A DNA stretch of 64,000 nt from Sulfidibacter corallicola (GTDB lineage Bacteria; Acidobacteriota; Holophagae; Acanthopleuribacterales; Acanthopleuribacteraceae). The notes beneath the pieces are model-generated. The model was not told where the DNA came from, did not search any database, and saw only the letters and a program-made list of their open reading frames with translations. Shown in pieces: positions 8,574 through 17,821 of this stretch (position 1 is its first letter; each line of letters opens with the position of its first letter). Where the stretch lies: assembly GCF_017498545.1 (NCBI RefSeq), contig NZ_CP071793.1:3983501-4047500 (forward strand), written 5' to 3'. Position numbers and translations under genes: made by a program.

Positions 8574-10052
8574 ATGATGACCGCCCGTTTCACTCGGTAT
8601 TTACCCTATTTACCTCGTTCCAGCCGATTCGCACCGTCCACCGGTTTTGGGCCCGTGCGGCGAACCCTTCCCGTGCTCGCACTGCTGGTGGCGACCCTGC
8701 TGGGCTGCTCGCGCGGCACGCGCGATTCGGCCGCGCAGGTCGCGGAGCCGCAATTTTTTCCGGTTTACAAGGTGCGGATTCCCCTGACCGGCAAACTGGA
8801 AGCCGCGGACTCCGCCGTCTATTCGTCTTCGATTCCCCACAAGTCGATGAAAATCACCTGGTTGGTGGACGAAGGCGTCTACGTCAATCCGGGCGACAGG
8901 CTCATCCGCTTCGACGACAGCGAATTGCGCGAGGAGCGGCGCACCCTGGAACGGAAGCGCGACGAAACGATGCGGGAACGGGACAAGGCCATCGAAGATT
9001 TCAAGATGGAGCGCCTGGCTTTCGAGGAGGCCTTGCAGCAAGCACGTTTCGACCGTCGACGCAGCACCAAGAAGCTCGAAACGTTCGTCAAGTTCAGCGG
9101 GCCTTCCCAGCTCAAGCAACTGGAACAGGAAGGCCATCTGGCGACGCTCAAGGTCCAGCGGCTCGAACGCGAGACCAAGGACATCGAGCTGCTGCACGAA
9201 AAGGGCTACGTCACGGGTTTCGAACTGGAAACCCACCGCGAGAACCTGCTGAAGGCCCGCTACGACAGGGAAAAGGCCGAGTACCAGTATCAGACCTACC
9301 AGAAACACGGCATGAACGACGAACGGGTGGCGCTCGAGTCCGAAGACCAACTGATCGCGACCAAGGTCAGCCAGCTCGAAGAGCGCTTCGTGCTTCTCAA
9401 CGAGCAACACGACCAAAAGCTGAAGCGATTCGACCAGCGTTTGGCCCAACAGGAGCGAGAGCTCGAGGATCTGGAGTCGTACCTGGCCGATTGCACCCTG
9501 GCCGCCGACCACGCCGGTCTGGTGATCTACCGCAAGAGCTACCGCGATGGTCAGGACGTCAAGCCCTCGGTCGGCTTCGAATACCGCCGTGCCCAACCGA
9601 TCCTCCACATCCAGAATACCGAGCGGCTCTATGTGTCGGCCCGTATCAACGAATTCCTGTTGAACAAGGTGGAAGTGGGCATGCCCGTCCTGCTGGTGGC
9701 CGACGCCCGTCAGGATCAGAGCTTCGACGGCCGCATCTCGTTCATCGGGCTGCTGGCCGAACGCAAGAACCACGACGCCGAAAAGGCTTTCGACATGAGT
9801 ATCGAGGCCCTCGAACCGCCACCGGGTCTGCGACCGGGCATGAGCGTGCGCTGCGAAATCATCAGTGGTTCCTACGAGAAAATCTGGACGGTTCCCCGCG
9901 AGAGCCTGGCGCCGATGCGCGAACGCATGGCTTGCCGCGTGTTGCGCGACGGCAAACAGATGTGGTTGGATGTCGACGTGCTGGATTACGACCAACAGAC
10001 GGCCATTTTGCAAGCGGAGTTCGCCCCACGTGACCGTGTCCTGCTCAACTGA
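8574..10052 (+). CDS. Lipoprotein periplasmic adaptor of an ABC efflux system (HlyD/MacA type)
   Basis: The product is a membrane-fusion (adaptor) subunit linking an inner-membrane ABC pump to the outer envelope. Residues 32-45 form a lipoprotein signal ending in LLGC, so Cys45 is probably lipidated. A lipoyl-like half-motif follows (ITWLVDEGVYVNPGDRLIRFD, about residues 98-118). A long charged coiled coil occupies roughly 120-310, and a beta-barrel segment with PVLLVADA and an RPGMSVRCEI motif occupies about 360-450. The frame is open from 8484, but the tandem ATGs at 8574 and 8577 give the first sensible signal sequence. The next gene overlaps its 3' end and the three genes are translationally coupled. 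Substrate is unknown. No TolC-like outer-membrane gene is nearby. Confidence 0.85.
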   Translation: MMTARFTRYLPYLPRSSRFAPSTGFGPVRRTLPVLALLVATLLGCSRGTRDSAAQVAEPQFFPVYKVRIPLTGKLEAADSAVYSSSIPHKSMKITWLVDEGVYVNPGDRLIRFDDSELREERRTLERKRDETMRERDKAIEDFKMERLAFEEALQQARFDRRRSTKKLETFVKFSGPSQLKQLEQEGHLATLKVQRLERETKDIELLHEKGYVTGFELETHRENLLKARYDREKAEYQYQTYQKHGMNDERVALESEDQLIATKVSQLEERFVLLNEQHDQKLKRFDQRLAQQERELEDLESYLADCTLAADHAGLVIYRKSYRDGQDVKPSVGFEYRRAQPILHIQNTERLYVSARINEFLLNKVEVGMPVLLVADARQDQSFDGRISFIGLLAERKNHDAEKAFDMSIEALEPPPGLRPGMSVRCEIISGSYEKIWTVPRESLAPMRERMACRVLRDGKQMWLDVDVLDYDQQTAILQAEFAPRDRVLLN

Positions 10053-10743
10053 GCCGCCGCTGATCCGTATCGAGAACCTTTGCTTCGGGTATCCCGGTCA
10101 TACCGAGAAGGTTCTGGACGGCCTCGACCTTTTGATGGCGCCGGGCGAACGCATCGCGATCATGGGTCGGTCGGGCGTCGGCAAGAGCACCCTGCTCAAC
10201 ATCCTGGCACTCCTGCAGGATTTCGAAACGGGCGATTTCACCTTCAATCGCCGCAAGGTGAAACGCCAGGGTCGGCGTCAAAAGGAACAGATGCGCTCGG
10301 CTTGGATCGGCATGGTGTTTCAGGCCCACTACCTGATTCCCTATCTCACGGTACGGGAAAACGTCGATCTGGCCTTGGAGCTGGCGCCGCGGCGCGTTTC
10401 GTTCGGACGTGCCGAAGCGTTGATCGACGCGGTCGGCCTGAGTCATCGCGCCCATTTCCGGCCAAACCAGCTCTCGGGAGGTGAACAGCAGCGGGTGGGG
10501 CTGGCCCGTGCCCTGGCCAAGGAGCCCCTGTTGCTGCTTGCCGACGAGCCCACCGGCAATTTGGATGAAGAAACCGGGCTCCGCATTCTCGATCTGCTCT
10601 TGGATCGGGACATGTATCGCGGCGCGGTCATCACCGTGACCCACCAAAAACAGGTGGCCTCGCTGTTCACGCGGCGCTATCGATTGGCCAAAGGGCGCCT
10701 GCATCCATTGGCGGCTTCCAAATCGTCGGGCGTGACACCATGA
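10030..10743 (+). CDS. ABC transporter ATP-binding protein (MacB/LolD-like)
   Basis: This is the ATPase subunit of the pump. It has Walker A GRSGVGKST, a Q-loop in MVFQAHYLIPYLTV, the signature LSGGEQQRVGLARAL, Walker B LLLLADEPTGNLD and the H-loop VTVTHQ, all in the order of the MacB/LolD/FtsE family. No good ATG precedes the conserved IRIENLCFGYPG segment. The GTG at 10030 lies 10 bases after a GGAG (10016-10019), and a second GTG follows at 10036; I chose 10030 (237 aa). It overlaps the end of the adaptor gene by 23 bases, and its stop overlaps the permease ATG in an ATGA arrangement. Confidence 0.92.
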   Translation: MTVSCSTEPPLIRIENLCFGYPGHTEKVLDGLDLLMAPGERIAIMGRSGVGKSTLLNILALLQDFETGDFTFNRRKVKRQGRRQKEQMRSAWIGMVFQAHYLIPYLTVRENVDLALELAPRRVSFGRAEALIDAVGLSHRAHFRPNQLSGGEQQRVGLARALAKEPLLLLADEPTGNLDEETGLRILDLLLDRDMYRGAVITVTHQKQVASLFTRRYRLAKGRLHPLAASKSSGVTP

Positions 10744-11948
10744 AACGCGCCGGTGGCGCGTTCGCGGGATTCTGGCGCACCCGTCGCGGTCACTTTCTCC
10801 ATGCCAGACGATATCTGGCCCGCCACCCGGCCCAGACCATTCTGTCGGGGATCGGCGTCTGTTTCAGCCTGGTGTTGCTCACGTTGACACACGCCTCGCG
10901 CCGCGGCACCCACGAAGCGATGATGGCCGAATTCGCCGGTTTGGGCAGCAACTCGGCGCTGGTCTACGTGCACGAATCGCGACCCTTGCCACGCCGTTTC
11001 TACGACGGCCTCGAAGACCTTTGCCGCGCGCGCGAATGGGCCTTCGTTCCCGTATTCGAAGAAACGCTGTTCGCCAACGTCTCGGGCAACCCGCAACACA
11101 CCCGCGCGCTCTACACCACCGCGGCCTTCCTCGAACACTTTCGTCCCGTGCGCGCCTGGGGCCACGCCCTGCGAAGCGAAGACGCACGACTGGCACGCAC
11201 CATGGTCGGCGACGATCTGGCGCGACGACTCCAGATCTCGCCCGAAAACCCCTACATCAAGCTGGACGAGGAGTGGTTCCAGGTCACCGGCACCGTGACC
11301 GGACTGAGCGCCGGAGGCAGCCAAATCCACCAGTTTTTGGACATCACCCTGGCGACCATCGTCACCCGACCGCTGGACCATTTGATTCAGGCCGAGCGTC
11401 CGCTGAAATTCATTTTGATTCGAACCGCCGATCGCGGGCAGATTCGCGATCTGCAACGCGCCTTTCCGGCTTTCCTCGAGGCCCAGCAATTGAGCGCATT
11501 GCGTCTCGATTTGCGCTTGCCGTTGCGGCAAGGCGCACTGCGAGCCCGATCGGAACAATTGCTCCTGGCCCATGGCGGACTGGTCACCGCCGTCTGTCTG
11601 GCGCTCAGTTGCCTGGGCATCCTGATCAGCTACCAATTGCAGGTCAGCTATCGCCACGAAGAGTTCGGTACCCTGGTCGCGTTGGGTGCCTCTCGGGGCC
11701 ACATCGGCTGGAACCTGTTCTGTGAAGTGTTGTTGTTGACCATCACGAGCGGCGGGTCGGGATTGCTGATCGGCATCACGCTGGGCCTGGGCTGGTCGTG
11801 GTGGGGCTCGGCGGCCATGAGCATCCATCCCCTGGACCTGGCCCAAAGTCTAGCCGTCTTGACTTCGGTGGCCCTGGCGACGGGCTTGGTGCCGGCGCTG
11901 CTCGCATTGCGACTGAACCCGATCGACCTGCTCCGCTTGAACCGTTGA
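10740..11948 (+). CDS. ABC transporter permease (FtsX/MacB-like)
   Basis: The 402-residue membrane subunit has the MacB/FtsX topology. One transmembrane segment lies near residues 33-50 (TILSGIGVCFSLVLLTL), then a large periplasmic domain of about 230 residues, then three C-terminal segments (around 275-300, 320-350 and 365-390). The C-terminus LRLNPIDLLRLNR matches the usual end of FtsX-like permeases (A..P..ALR), and RHEEFGTLVALGASRGHI is the typical loop between the last helices. The ATG overlaps the ATPase stop (ATGA). With the lipoprotein adaptor it forms a complete tripartite-type inner-membrane pump. The exported compound cannot be read from sequence. Confidence 0.9.
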   Translation: MKRAGGAFAGFWRTRRGHFLHARRYLARHPAQTILSGIGVCFSLVLLTLTHASRRGTHEAMMAEFAGLGSNSALVYVHESRPLPRRFYDGLEDLCRAREWAFVPVFEETLFANVSGNPQHTRALYTTAAFLEHFRPVRAWGHALRSEDARLARTMVGDDLARRLQISPENPYIKLDEEWFQVTGTVTGLSAGGSQIHQFLDITLATIVTRPLDHLIQAERPLKFILIRTADRGQIRDLQRAFPAFLEAQQLSALRLDLRLPLRQGALRARSEQLLLAHGGLVTAVCLALSCLGILISYQLQVSYRHEEFGTLVALGASRGHIGWNLFCEVLLLTITSGGSGLLIGITLGLGWSWWGSAAMSIHPLDLAQSLAVLTSVALATGLVPALLALRLNPIDLLRLNR

Positions 11949-11963
11949 CGACAGCGCAGGATG

Positions 11964-11989
11964 GGGCGGACGGGCCTCGCGACCCGCCC
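11964..11989. terminator. GC-rich hairpin between convergent genes
   Basis: GGGCGG (11964-11969) pairs with CCGCCC (11984-11989) in the 49-base gap between the permease and gdhA stops. There is no T run on either side, so termination efficiency is uncertain. Confidence 0.4.
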
Positions 11990-11997
11990 ACCGGAAA

Positions 11998-13362
11998 TCA
12001 CACCAATCCCTGCGCCAACATGGCGTCGGCCACCTTGAGGAACCCGGCGAGGTTGGCACCGCGCACGTAGTCCACGTAACCGTTATCTACCCGTCCGTGC
12101 TCCACGCACTTGTCGTGAATGTCGCTCATAATGTCGCGCAGCTTCTCGTCGACGGTCTCGCGTGACCAGGTCAGGCCGAGCTTGTTTTGCGACATCTCCA
12201 GCCCGGAGGTTGCCACGCCACCCGCGTTGGATGCCTTGCCAGGAGCGAACATCGCTCGGTGCTCCCTGAAAAGGGTGATCGCGCCGGGCATGCACGGCAT
12301 GTTGGCGCCCTCGAAGACGCCCTTGCAACCGTTGTCCAGCAAGGCTTTGGCATCGCGCTCGTCCAACTCGTTCTGGGTCGCCGAGGGATAGGCCAGGTCA
12401 CAGCCGATTCGCCATGGCTTCTCGCCCTCGAAAAAGTCGCATCCGAACTCACGCGCGTACTCGCTGATGCGGCCGCGACGGTAGTTCTTGAGATCCATGA
12501 CCCACTCGAGTTTTTCTGCGGTAACCCCTTGGGGATCGTGAATGAACCCCGAGGAATCCGAGAGCGTGACGACTTTGGCACCCAGGCCGATCAAGCGTTC
12601 GACCGTGAACTGGGCCACGTTGCCCGAACCGGAAACGACACAGGTTTTCCCTTCCAAACCGTCGCCGCGTTCCTTGAGCATCTCGCGCGAGAAGTAGACA
12701 TTGCCGTAACCGGTCGCTTCCGGCCGAATCAGGCTGCCGCCATACTGCAGGCTCTTTCCGGTCAGTACACCCATGAAGTGATCTTTGATGCGCTTGTACT
12801 GGCCGAAAAGGAATCCGATTTCCCGCGATCCTACACCGATATCGCCCGCCGGCACATCGGTATAGGCGCCAATGTGTTTGGCGAGCTCGGTCATGAAGCT
12901 CTGGCAGAAACGCATGACCTCGTCATCCGACTTGCCCTTGGGGTCGAAGTCGGAACCGCCCTTACCGCCACCCAACGGAAGGGTGGTCAGGCTGTTCTTG
13001 AACACCTGCTCGAACGCCAGAAACTTCAGGACGCTCAGGTTCACGCTGGGGTGAAAGCGAAGCCCGCCCTTGTAGGGCCCGATCGCGTTGTTCATTTGGA
13101 CGCGATAGCCTCGGTTGATTTGATAGTTCCCCTGGTCGTCCATCCAGGGCACCCGGAACATGAAAATTCGATCGGCCTCGGTCACTCGCTCCAATATTTT
13201 TGCATCCCGGTAGGCCTTGCCGGCGTCGGTTTGAAGAAAGGGCACGATGACTTCGGCAACTTCTTCGACCGCCTGGACGAACTCGGGCTCATTGGGATTC
13301 CGCTGCTTCACCCACGTCATGAAACGTTCGAAAGCATCCCGGTCTTGAATGGAAACAGACAC
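11998..13362 (-). CDS. gdhA: NADP-type glutamate dehydrogenase
   Basis: The enzyme interconverts 2-oxoglutarate plus ammonia and glutamate and is the main ammonia-assimilating dehydrogenase of many bacteria. The 454-residue length and motifs are those of the hexameric class: NRGYRVQMNNAIGPYKGGLR, the LPLGGGKGGSDFDPKGKSD substrate and catalytic-lysine block, PAGDIGVGSREIGFLFGQYK, and the Rossmann segment TCVVSGSGNVAQFTVE. The start is GTG (13360-13362) with a GGGGG-rich ribosome site 6 bases upstream, giving MSVSIQDRDAFERFM, and no alternative ATG fits the N-terminal homology. It is monocistronic, convergent to the efflux operon and preceded by a 1 kb region without genes. Confidence 0.97.
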   Translation of the reverse strand: MSVSIQDRDAFERFMTWVKQRNPNEPEFVQAVEEVAEVIVPFLQTDAGKAYRDAKILERVTEADRIFMFRVPWMDDQGNYQINRGYRVQMNNAIGPYKGGLRFHPSVNLSVLKFLAFEQVFKNSLTTLPLGGGKGGSDFDPKGKSDDEVMRFCQSFMTELAKHIGAYTDVPAGDIGVGSREIGFLFGQYKRIKDHFMGVLTGKSLQYGGSLIRPEATGYGNVYFSREMLKERGDGLEGKTCVVSGSGNVAQFTVERLIGLGAKVVTLSDSSGFIHDPQGVTAEKLEWVMDLKNYRRGRISEYAREFGCDFFEGEKPWRIGCDLAYPSATQNELDERDAKALLDNGCKGVFEGANMPCMPGAITLFREHRAMFAPGKASNAGGVATSGLEMSQNKLGLTWSRETVDEKLRDIMSDIHDKCVEHGRVDNGYVDYVRGANLAGFLKVADAMLAQGLV

Positions 13363-14424
13363 TTTATCCCCCTAATTTGTGCTGGTTGGCAAAGGTCCCG
13401 TGGTTCCGTTTCACGGTGGGTCCTGCGCACGGAGGTGCTCAGGATGGCGATCCCGCGATCCCGTTCGACGACTCGATTTCGCGAGTTCGCCTGACCGAAC
13501 GGGTCTCGAACCGAAGGATGTCGGTCGATACACGCGACCGCACCGTGCGAGCGACGGGAGAATGCAAACCTCCTTTTGATCGGGAACGGCGGCGACATGG
13601 GCGAACGAGGTGACGCTCCGTGAATGTCCCCCTACCGTTCCGGCCATGAATTCGAACGGTGTGCTCCCAATCGATGCGTTTCTGTCGAGATCCGGAATGC
13701 CAAAGCGGAGGAAAACGCGCGCCACCCATACCGGTAGCTCGATGTTTTCTTCCCCATCGCGTTCCGACGGATTTCGCCGGCGCACCGCCAGAAATCACGC
13801 CATTCGAGTCGAGTCCCCCCCGGGATTTGACCATCGTTCCCGAAACCAGAAATCCGGAGTCTGCTTAGTAAACGACCCGAATTTTTGCCACTATTCCAGG
13901 GGACCCGGCTCAGGTCAACCCCAGAAGTCGTAAAGAATGCGCCAAAGGAACGAGTTTCCCAACCCCCCTCGGGAGAATCACGGGATCGCACGCACCCGAG
14001 CGAGCGAGCGTGGCCGAAGAGACCAACAGGTGCAGGGGCTTCGAATACGGGACAAACGACGAGGAATCACCGCCTTACCGCAACGCGAAGGCGATGCCGC
14101 AAAGGCTGGCATCCAGAACAGTCACACCGATCCTTTCTTCGGTGAATGCCGCGCCCTTCATTCAGACGAACCCTGGGCGTGAAAGGCCCTTTTCAGAAAG
14201 TGGTCACTGGAATTCGTCCCCGAGCAAGCCGCTTTTCCCAGTCAGAGAGGGCGAAAAAGACGGTTCCAAATCAGAACTAAGCCCTATGGTTCAACCTATT
14301 TACAGACACCTGATTTTTTTGCTTTTTTCGTTTGGCAGACCTGTGATAGCTTAGTGTCTCAAGGTTTGAAACATCACTTTCAGTCGAGCTAAACCTTGAA
14401 ATTCAACTTTCAGGATTTCGAGAG
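13363..14424. other. 1.06 kb intergenic region, no supported gene
   Basis: Several short overlapping ORFs occur in all frames, as expected for GC-rich non-coding DNA; none has a ribosome site or recognisable motif. The last 150 bases are AT-rich and hold the presumed promoter of the hydrolase gene at 14425. An inverted repeat CAAGGTTT (14360-14367) / AAACCTTG (14391-14398) lies there and could be an operator. Confidence 0.5.
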
Positions 14425-15402
14425 ATGGTAGAAGTGCCTCCCAACACCGCACGTCTTGCCGATACCGTCTTGATGGTTCGGCCACACGATTTCGACTTCA
14501 ACGAACAAACCGGCAAGGACAACGAATTTCAAAACCGCCCGCAGTTGGCGACCAACAGCATCAACGCCCAGGCCATGACCGAGTTCGAGGCCATGGTGGC
14601 CCGCCTGCGCCAAGAAGGCATCGAAGTACTGGTCCTGGAAAAAAGCGAGAACAAGTGGATCAAGACGCCCGATGCGGTATTCCCCAACAACTGGTTTTCC
14701 ACCGAACACGACGGAACCATCGTGGCCTACCCGATGTTGACCGAGAATCGCCGTGCCGAACGGCGATTCGAAGACGTCGAGACGCTTCTCGATGAAAACG
14801 GCTTTTACATCCGCAACCTGATCAACGTGGGCCGGTTCACCGAAAAGACCTACATCCTCGAAGGGACGGGCAGCATGGTGATCGACCACGCCAACGAGCG
14901 GGTCTACGCCGCGGAGTCGCAGCGCTGCCACCCCCATCAGTTCCAGAACTTCGTGCGCCTGCGGGGCTACCGCGAAGGGGTCCTGTTCCGCACCGCCAGC
15001 TCCAACGGGTTACCCGTTTACCACACCAACGTGTTGATGAGTATCGGTGAGGCCTTCGCGGTCGTCTGCACGGAAGCGATCTACGATCCCACCGAACGGG
15101 CCCTGCTTCTCGACACGCTCGGGCAGACCCACGAGGTCATCGAGATCAGCAACTACCAGATGGAACGCCACTTCTGCGGCAACATCCTGCAGTTGCGCAA
15201 TCATCTGGATCAACGCCTGATCGTCATGTCGCAAAACGCGTTCGAAGGGTTCAGCGACATTCAGAAGCAGCGTTTGTCGGCTCACGGAAAACTGGTGCCG
15301 GTCGACATCAACACGATCGAATCGGTCGGCGGCGGTAGTGCCCGCTGCATGATGGCCGAGGTTTTTTCACCCCGAGCGAATCACTCGCGCATCGCTTCCT
15401 GA
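14425..15402 (+). CDS. ctlX: Arginine deiminase-related hydrolase of the CtlX (citrulline utilisation) type
   Basis: The protein belongs to the guanidino-group modifying (amidinotransferase/deiminase) superfamily. The segment TPDAVFPNNWFSTEHDG (about residues 76-92) is characteristic of CtlX-like hydrolases, as are LEGTGSMVIDHANERVYAAES and the QFQNF..LRGY region. Catalytic candidates are His200 in VYHTNVLMSIG and Cys308 in GGGSARCMMAEVF, positions equivalent to the His/Cys pair of the superfamily. CtlX proteins are reported to hydrolyse citrulline, but substrate choice among citrulline, arginine and methylarginines cannot be settled here. It is monocistronic, with a GC-rich hairpin after the stop. 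The ribosome site is weak (CAGG at 14411-14414). Confidence 0.8.
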   Translation: MVEVPPNTARLADTVLMVRPHDFDFNEQTGKDNEFQNRPQLATNSINAQAMTEFEAMVARLRQEGIEVLVLEKSENKWIKTPDAVFPNNWFSTEHDGTIVAYPMLTENRRAERRFEDVETLLDENGFYIRNLINVGRFTEKTYILEGTGSMVIDHANERVYAAESQRCHPHQFQNFVRLRGYREGVLFRTASSNGLPVYHTNVLMSIGEAFAVVCTEAIYDPTERALLLDTLGQTHEVIEISNYQMERHFCGNILQLRNHLDQRLIVMSQNAFEGFSDIQKQRLSAHGKLVPVDINTIESVGGGSARCMMAEVFSPRANHSRIAS

Positions 15403-15427
15403 GCGCGGCGATCCCCGAGAGAAAGCC

Positions 15428-15454
15428 CTTCGCCGAGTCAGGAACTCGGCGAAG
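15428..15454. terminator. 11-bp perfect hairpin between convergent genes
   Basis: CTTCGCCGAGT (15428-15438) pairs exactly with ACTCGGCGAAG (15444-15454) over a 5-base loop. It sits between the stops of the CtlX gene and the minus-strand gene at 15528, so it can serve both directions, although no T run follows. Confidence 0.6.
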
Positions 15455-15527
15455 TGCGCACCCGGGACCCTTTCGACTCGAGCTCACAGGGGGGCGGTAC
15501 ATCTCCCCTCGCCCGAATGGGCAGGCC

Positions 15528-16292
15528 TCAGAGTTGGGACGTGGAAACCGCGGCGGGATCCTGGAACACGGTGTCGGGCAGGGTGTCGAACACGGCGATA
15601 TTGGTGAGCTGTGCCTTGCCGCGATCGCCGCAGAGCTTTATTTTGCCGTAGTCCTGCCATCCCTCCCAGGGCGTGGTGAATCGGGGATTCTCGTCATCCG
15701 CCTTGGAAAAGAAGGCCCACTGACGGACCAGCGAATTCTCCTTGTCGATGAACACTTCGTATTTGTTTTCCGGGGTGACCCCCACTGAATCGAAGGTCAT
15801 CGTCAGGACGTGCGCCGGACGGCCGTTTTCCATGGTGTCCTCGCGCGCGTAGCTCAGGGTGACGCCGGGATCGCGCAACTTGTAAGGCATGACCAGCCAG
15901 TAGGAATCGTTGATCCACACCTCGTAGCCCCACTGAAGCTTGTCCGCGACCAGCTTTTCGTCGGTGACGGGCTCGCCGTTCTGCCAAACCTTTCCTTTTT
16001 TGTCATGGATATTCATGAGAACCAGGAAGCCTTCCTTGTGATCCTCGATTCGCGCCCTTCCGGTCCACTTGTCCCAGTAATGGGTGCGACTCCCGAAGAA
16101 ATTCCAGGTCAGGAAACGCGTCTTGTCGTAATTTTCATGACCACCCATGGCGACCATGACCTTTTTCGCCAATTCGGCGGATTTCTCGTCGGCCTGCCCC
16201 TGCTCGCCTGCGACCAGCAGCCCCGAACACAGTACCAGCAGCGCCAGAAGCCACTTGGCTCCGGCCATGGAATCATTGCATGTGACCTTCAC
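15528..16292 (-). CDS. Secreted protein of unknown function, LolA-like character
   Basis: The 254-residue product has a signal peptide (MAGAKWLLALLVLCSGLLVAG, cleaved near AGEQGQA). The mature part is rich in beta-strand-forming, aromatic segments such as FLTWNFFGSRTHYWDKWTGR, HVLTMTFDSVGVTPENKYEVFID and NSLVRQWAFF. These resemble outer-membrane lipoprotein-sorting/DUF1571-like folds, but this is a fold impression and not a firm assignment. The start is GTG (16290-16292) because GGAGGAG lies 6-7 bases upstream; an internal ATG at 16266-16268 is the alternative. It probably works in the periplasm. Another secreted protein of similar flavour lies at 51251. Confidence 0.75.
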   Translation of the reverse strand: MKVTCNDSMAGAKWLLALLVLCSGLLVAGEQGQADEKSAELAKKVMVAMGGHENYDKTRFLTWNFFGSRTHYWDKWTGRARIEDHKEGFLVLMNIHDKKGKVWQNGEPVTDEKLVADKLQWGYEVWINDSYWLVMPYKLRDPGVTLSYAREDTMENGRPAHVLTMTFDSVGVTPENKYEVFIDKENSLVRQWAFFSKADDENPRFTTPWEGWQDYGKIKLCGDRGKAQLTNIAVFDTLPDTVFQDPAAVSTSQL

Positions 16293-16460
16293 TTGCCGCT
16301 CCTCCAGGTCGCGTGGACCTGTCATCTCTCAACTATGGATCTCGATGAACAAAATCCCCGCTCCCACACGCGGATCCGGGGATCGCGGCGATGTCGAAGT
16401 CGGGGATTGCTTGTGTTTGGAAATATAACGTAGCAGGGAAGTCGGTTTCCCCCAAGTGAT

Positions 16461-16949
16461 TTACTTGGAGAGCAAACCCGGCCAATTCTTGTCGGCGGCC
16501 TTGATGAACCCGGGAATGTCCTCTTCCCACTGCTTCTGGATTTTTTTGCTGTAATTCAGGTAGAGCTTGCCGTCGACGATCTTCCAGGCATCGGGATCGA
16601 TCCCGGCGGTGGAGTTTTGGCTGACGGCCCAGGCGCAGTAGCCGCCGTATTGGGGCGCGTACTGATCGGGGCTCTGTTTGAACTTGTCCAGGTTGGCCTG
16701 GTTGGAAAAGTGCCAAGTGGCGCCCTGCCACTCGTGCTTGAATTGCTTGTTGCCTTTGACCGGCTTGCTATCGGTGAAATAGGCGACGGGGTCGTAACCC
16801 TTGATGGCCACGCCAAAGAAGGTTTGGTTCACCGGGTCCAGAGCCATCAGCGGCGCCGCCAGAAAAGCGCCGAGCATGACCAGAAGCGGGAGCCTCCGCA
16901 GGCGAGAGCCCACCTTGGCGGTAATGGGGTGTGCGACAAAACCGTTCAT
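16461..16949 (-). CDS. Exported YHS-domain protein
   Basis: The 162-residue product has an N-terminal signal (LPLLVMLGAFLAAPLMA) followed by a YHS domain. The domain shows VAIKGYDPVAYFTDSKPVKG, HEWQGATWHFSNQANLDKF and the QYAPQYGGYCAWAVS stretch typical of the family. YHS domains are small, often metal- or haem-associated modules in periplasmic proteins; the actual ligand is unknown. The frame is open from 17042, but GGAGG lies 6-7 bases before the ATG at 16947-16949 and that start gives a clean signal peptide. Neighbours on the same strand (secreted protein 15528, CheX-like 17078, cytochrome 17822) are separate units with gaps of 110-230 bases. Confidence 0.88.
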   Translation of the reverse strand: MNGFVAHPITAKVGSRLRRLPLLVMLGAFLAAPLMALDPVNQTFFGVAIKGYDPVAYFTDSKPVKGNKQFKHEWQGATWHFSNQANLDKFKQSPDQYAPQYGGYCAWAVSQNSTAGIDPDAWKIVDGKLYLNYSKKIQKQWEEDIPGFIKAADKNWPGLLSK

Positions 16950-17077
16950 GATAAACCTCCGAGAGAAGTACGTGTTCATTTCGGGGGAGAATACAAAACC
17001 AGGCCCGAATCCATTCCAGAGCTGGCGCCTCGATCCGGACAAAATGGAATATAGATCACCGAAATTTTGCCGGAGGA

Positions 17078-17599
17078 TCAGCGGGCAGGATATGCGTTCG
17101 GCGATTGACCCAAGAGGGAAATACTGGAAGTAAAAAACTTATCCGCCATGTGCACCACCGAGACCTCGCGAATCTCGAAGGTCACGGAAACGGTCACGAT
17201 ATTTTTCAAATGATAGAGATTGTAATTGGCGCCGAAGATGAACGCAGGCAGGCTGATGCCGTCGAAGCGCCAAGGGGTGCTGTGAAGAATCGTGTGGAAC
17301 TTGCCCGCGACCATGTTGCCCACTTCGCAGATGGCGTCGATGGTTTCCTCGTTCATCTCGGTGATCTGGGTGCCCAGCAGTTCACTGGCCAGGAACATGG
17401 CGGTCCGCTTACTGAGATTGAGCGTCATGTTGCCGTTGCGCTTTCCGTGCAGCCCGACGATGACCGAAAGCTCTTTGGACGCGGTGGTAAAGCGCGAAAC
17501 GCCGATCGCCTCGGGCCGAATGCCCGTCATCGCCAGCCCCGCGATGGTCCCCTCGATGACGCAATTCATCAATACCGGATTCACATTGAGTTTGCTCAT
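17078..17599 (-). CDS. CheX/CheC-family phosphatase-like protein
   Basis: The protein aligns in outline with CheX, a CheY-phosphate phosphatase: NVNPVLMNCVIEGTIAGLAM near the N-terminus and the signature EETIDAICEVGNMVAGK, whose E...N pair (E in AICEVGN and the following N) is the catalytic motif of CheC/CheX. The rest (LPAFIFGANYNLYHLKNIVTVSVTFEI) fits the beta-strands of the fold. No chemotaxis genes are nearby, so it may act on a receiver domain elsewhere. The start is uncertain: an ATG at 17597-17599 fits the homology. A GGAGG at 17614-17618 would suit an in-frame TTG at 17606-17608 better, and the frame is open to 17647. Confidence 0.75.
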   Translation of the reverse strand: MSKLNVNPVLMNCVIEGTIAGLAMTGIRPEAIGVSRFTTASKELSVIVGLHGKRNGNMTLNLSKRTAMFLASELLGTQITEMNEETIDAICEVGNMVAGKFHTILHSTPWRFDGISLPAFIFGANYNLYHLKNIVTVSVTFEIREVSVVHMADKFFTSSISLLGQSPNAYPAR

Positions 17600-17821
17600 C
17601 GGATCCAAGGCAACCTCCATCGGGTGGATGATCGGCATACCGAGCACTGTGAGAAGATGTGAGTCCAGATGCTGAGCGGCCGAGAAACATGGGTTTTACA
17701 GGTTGTTCGCTGATCGTATTAAACCGATTCCCTCAAACGGGCGCAACCTTTTTCTAAGGGTCGACGCCGCCCGATCGAACCGGAACCGGTGAAGCGGAAC
17801 AGGCGGGTCACGGGTAAGGGT

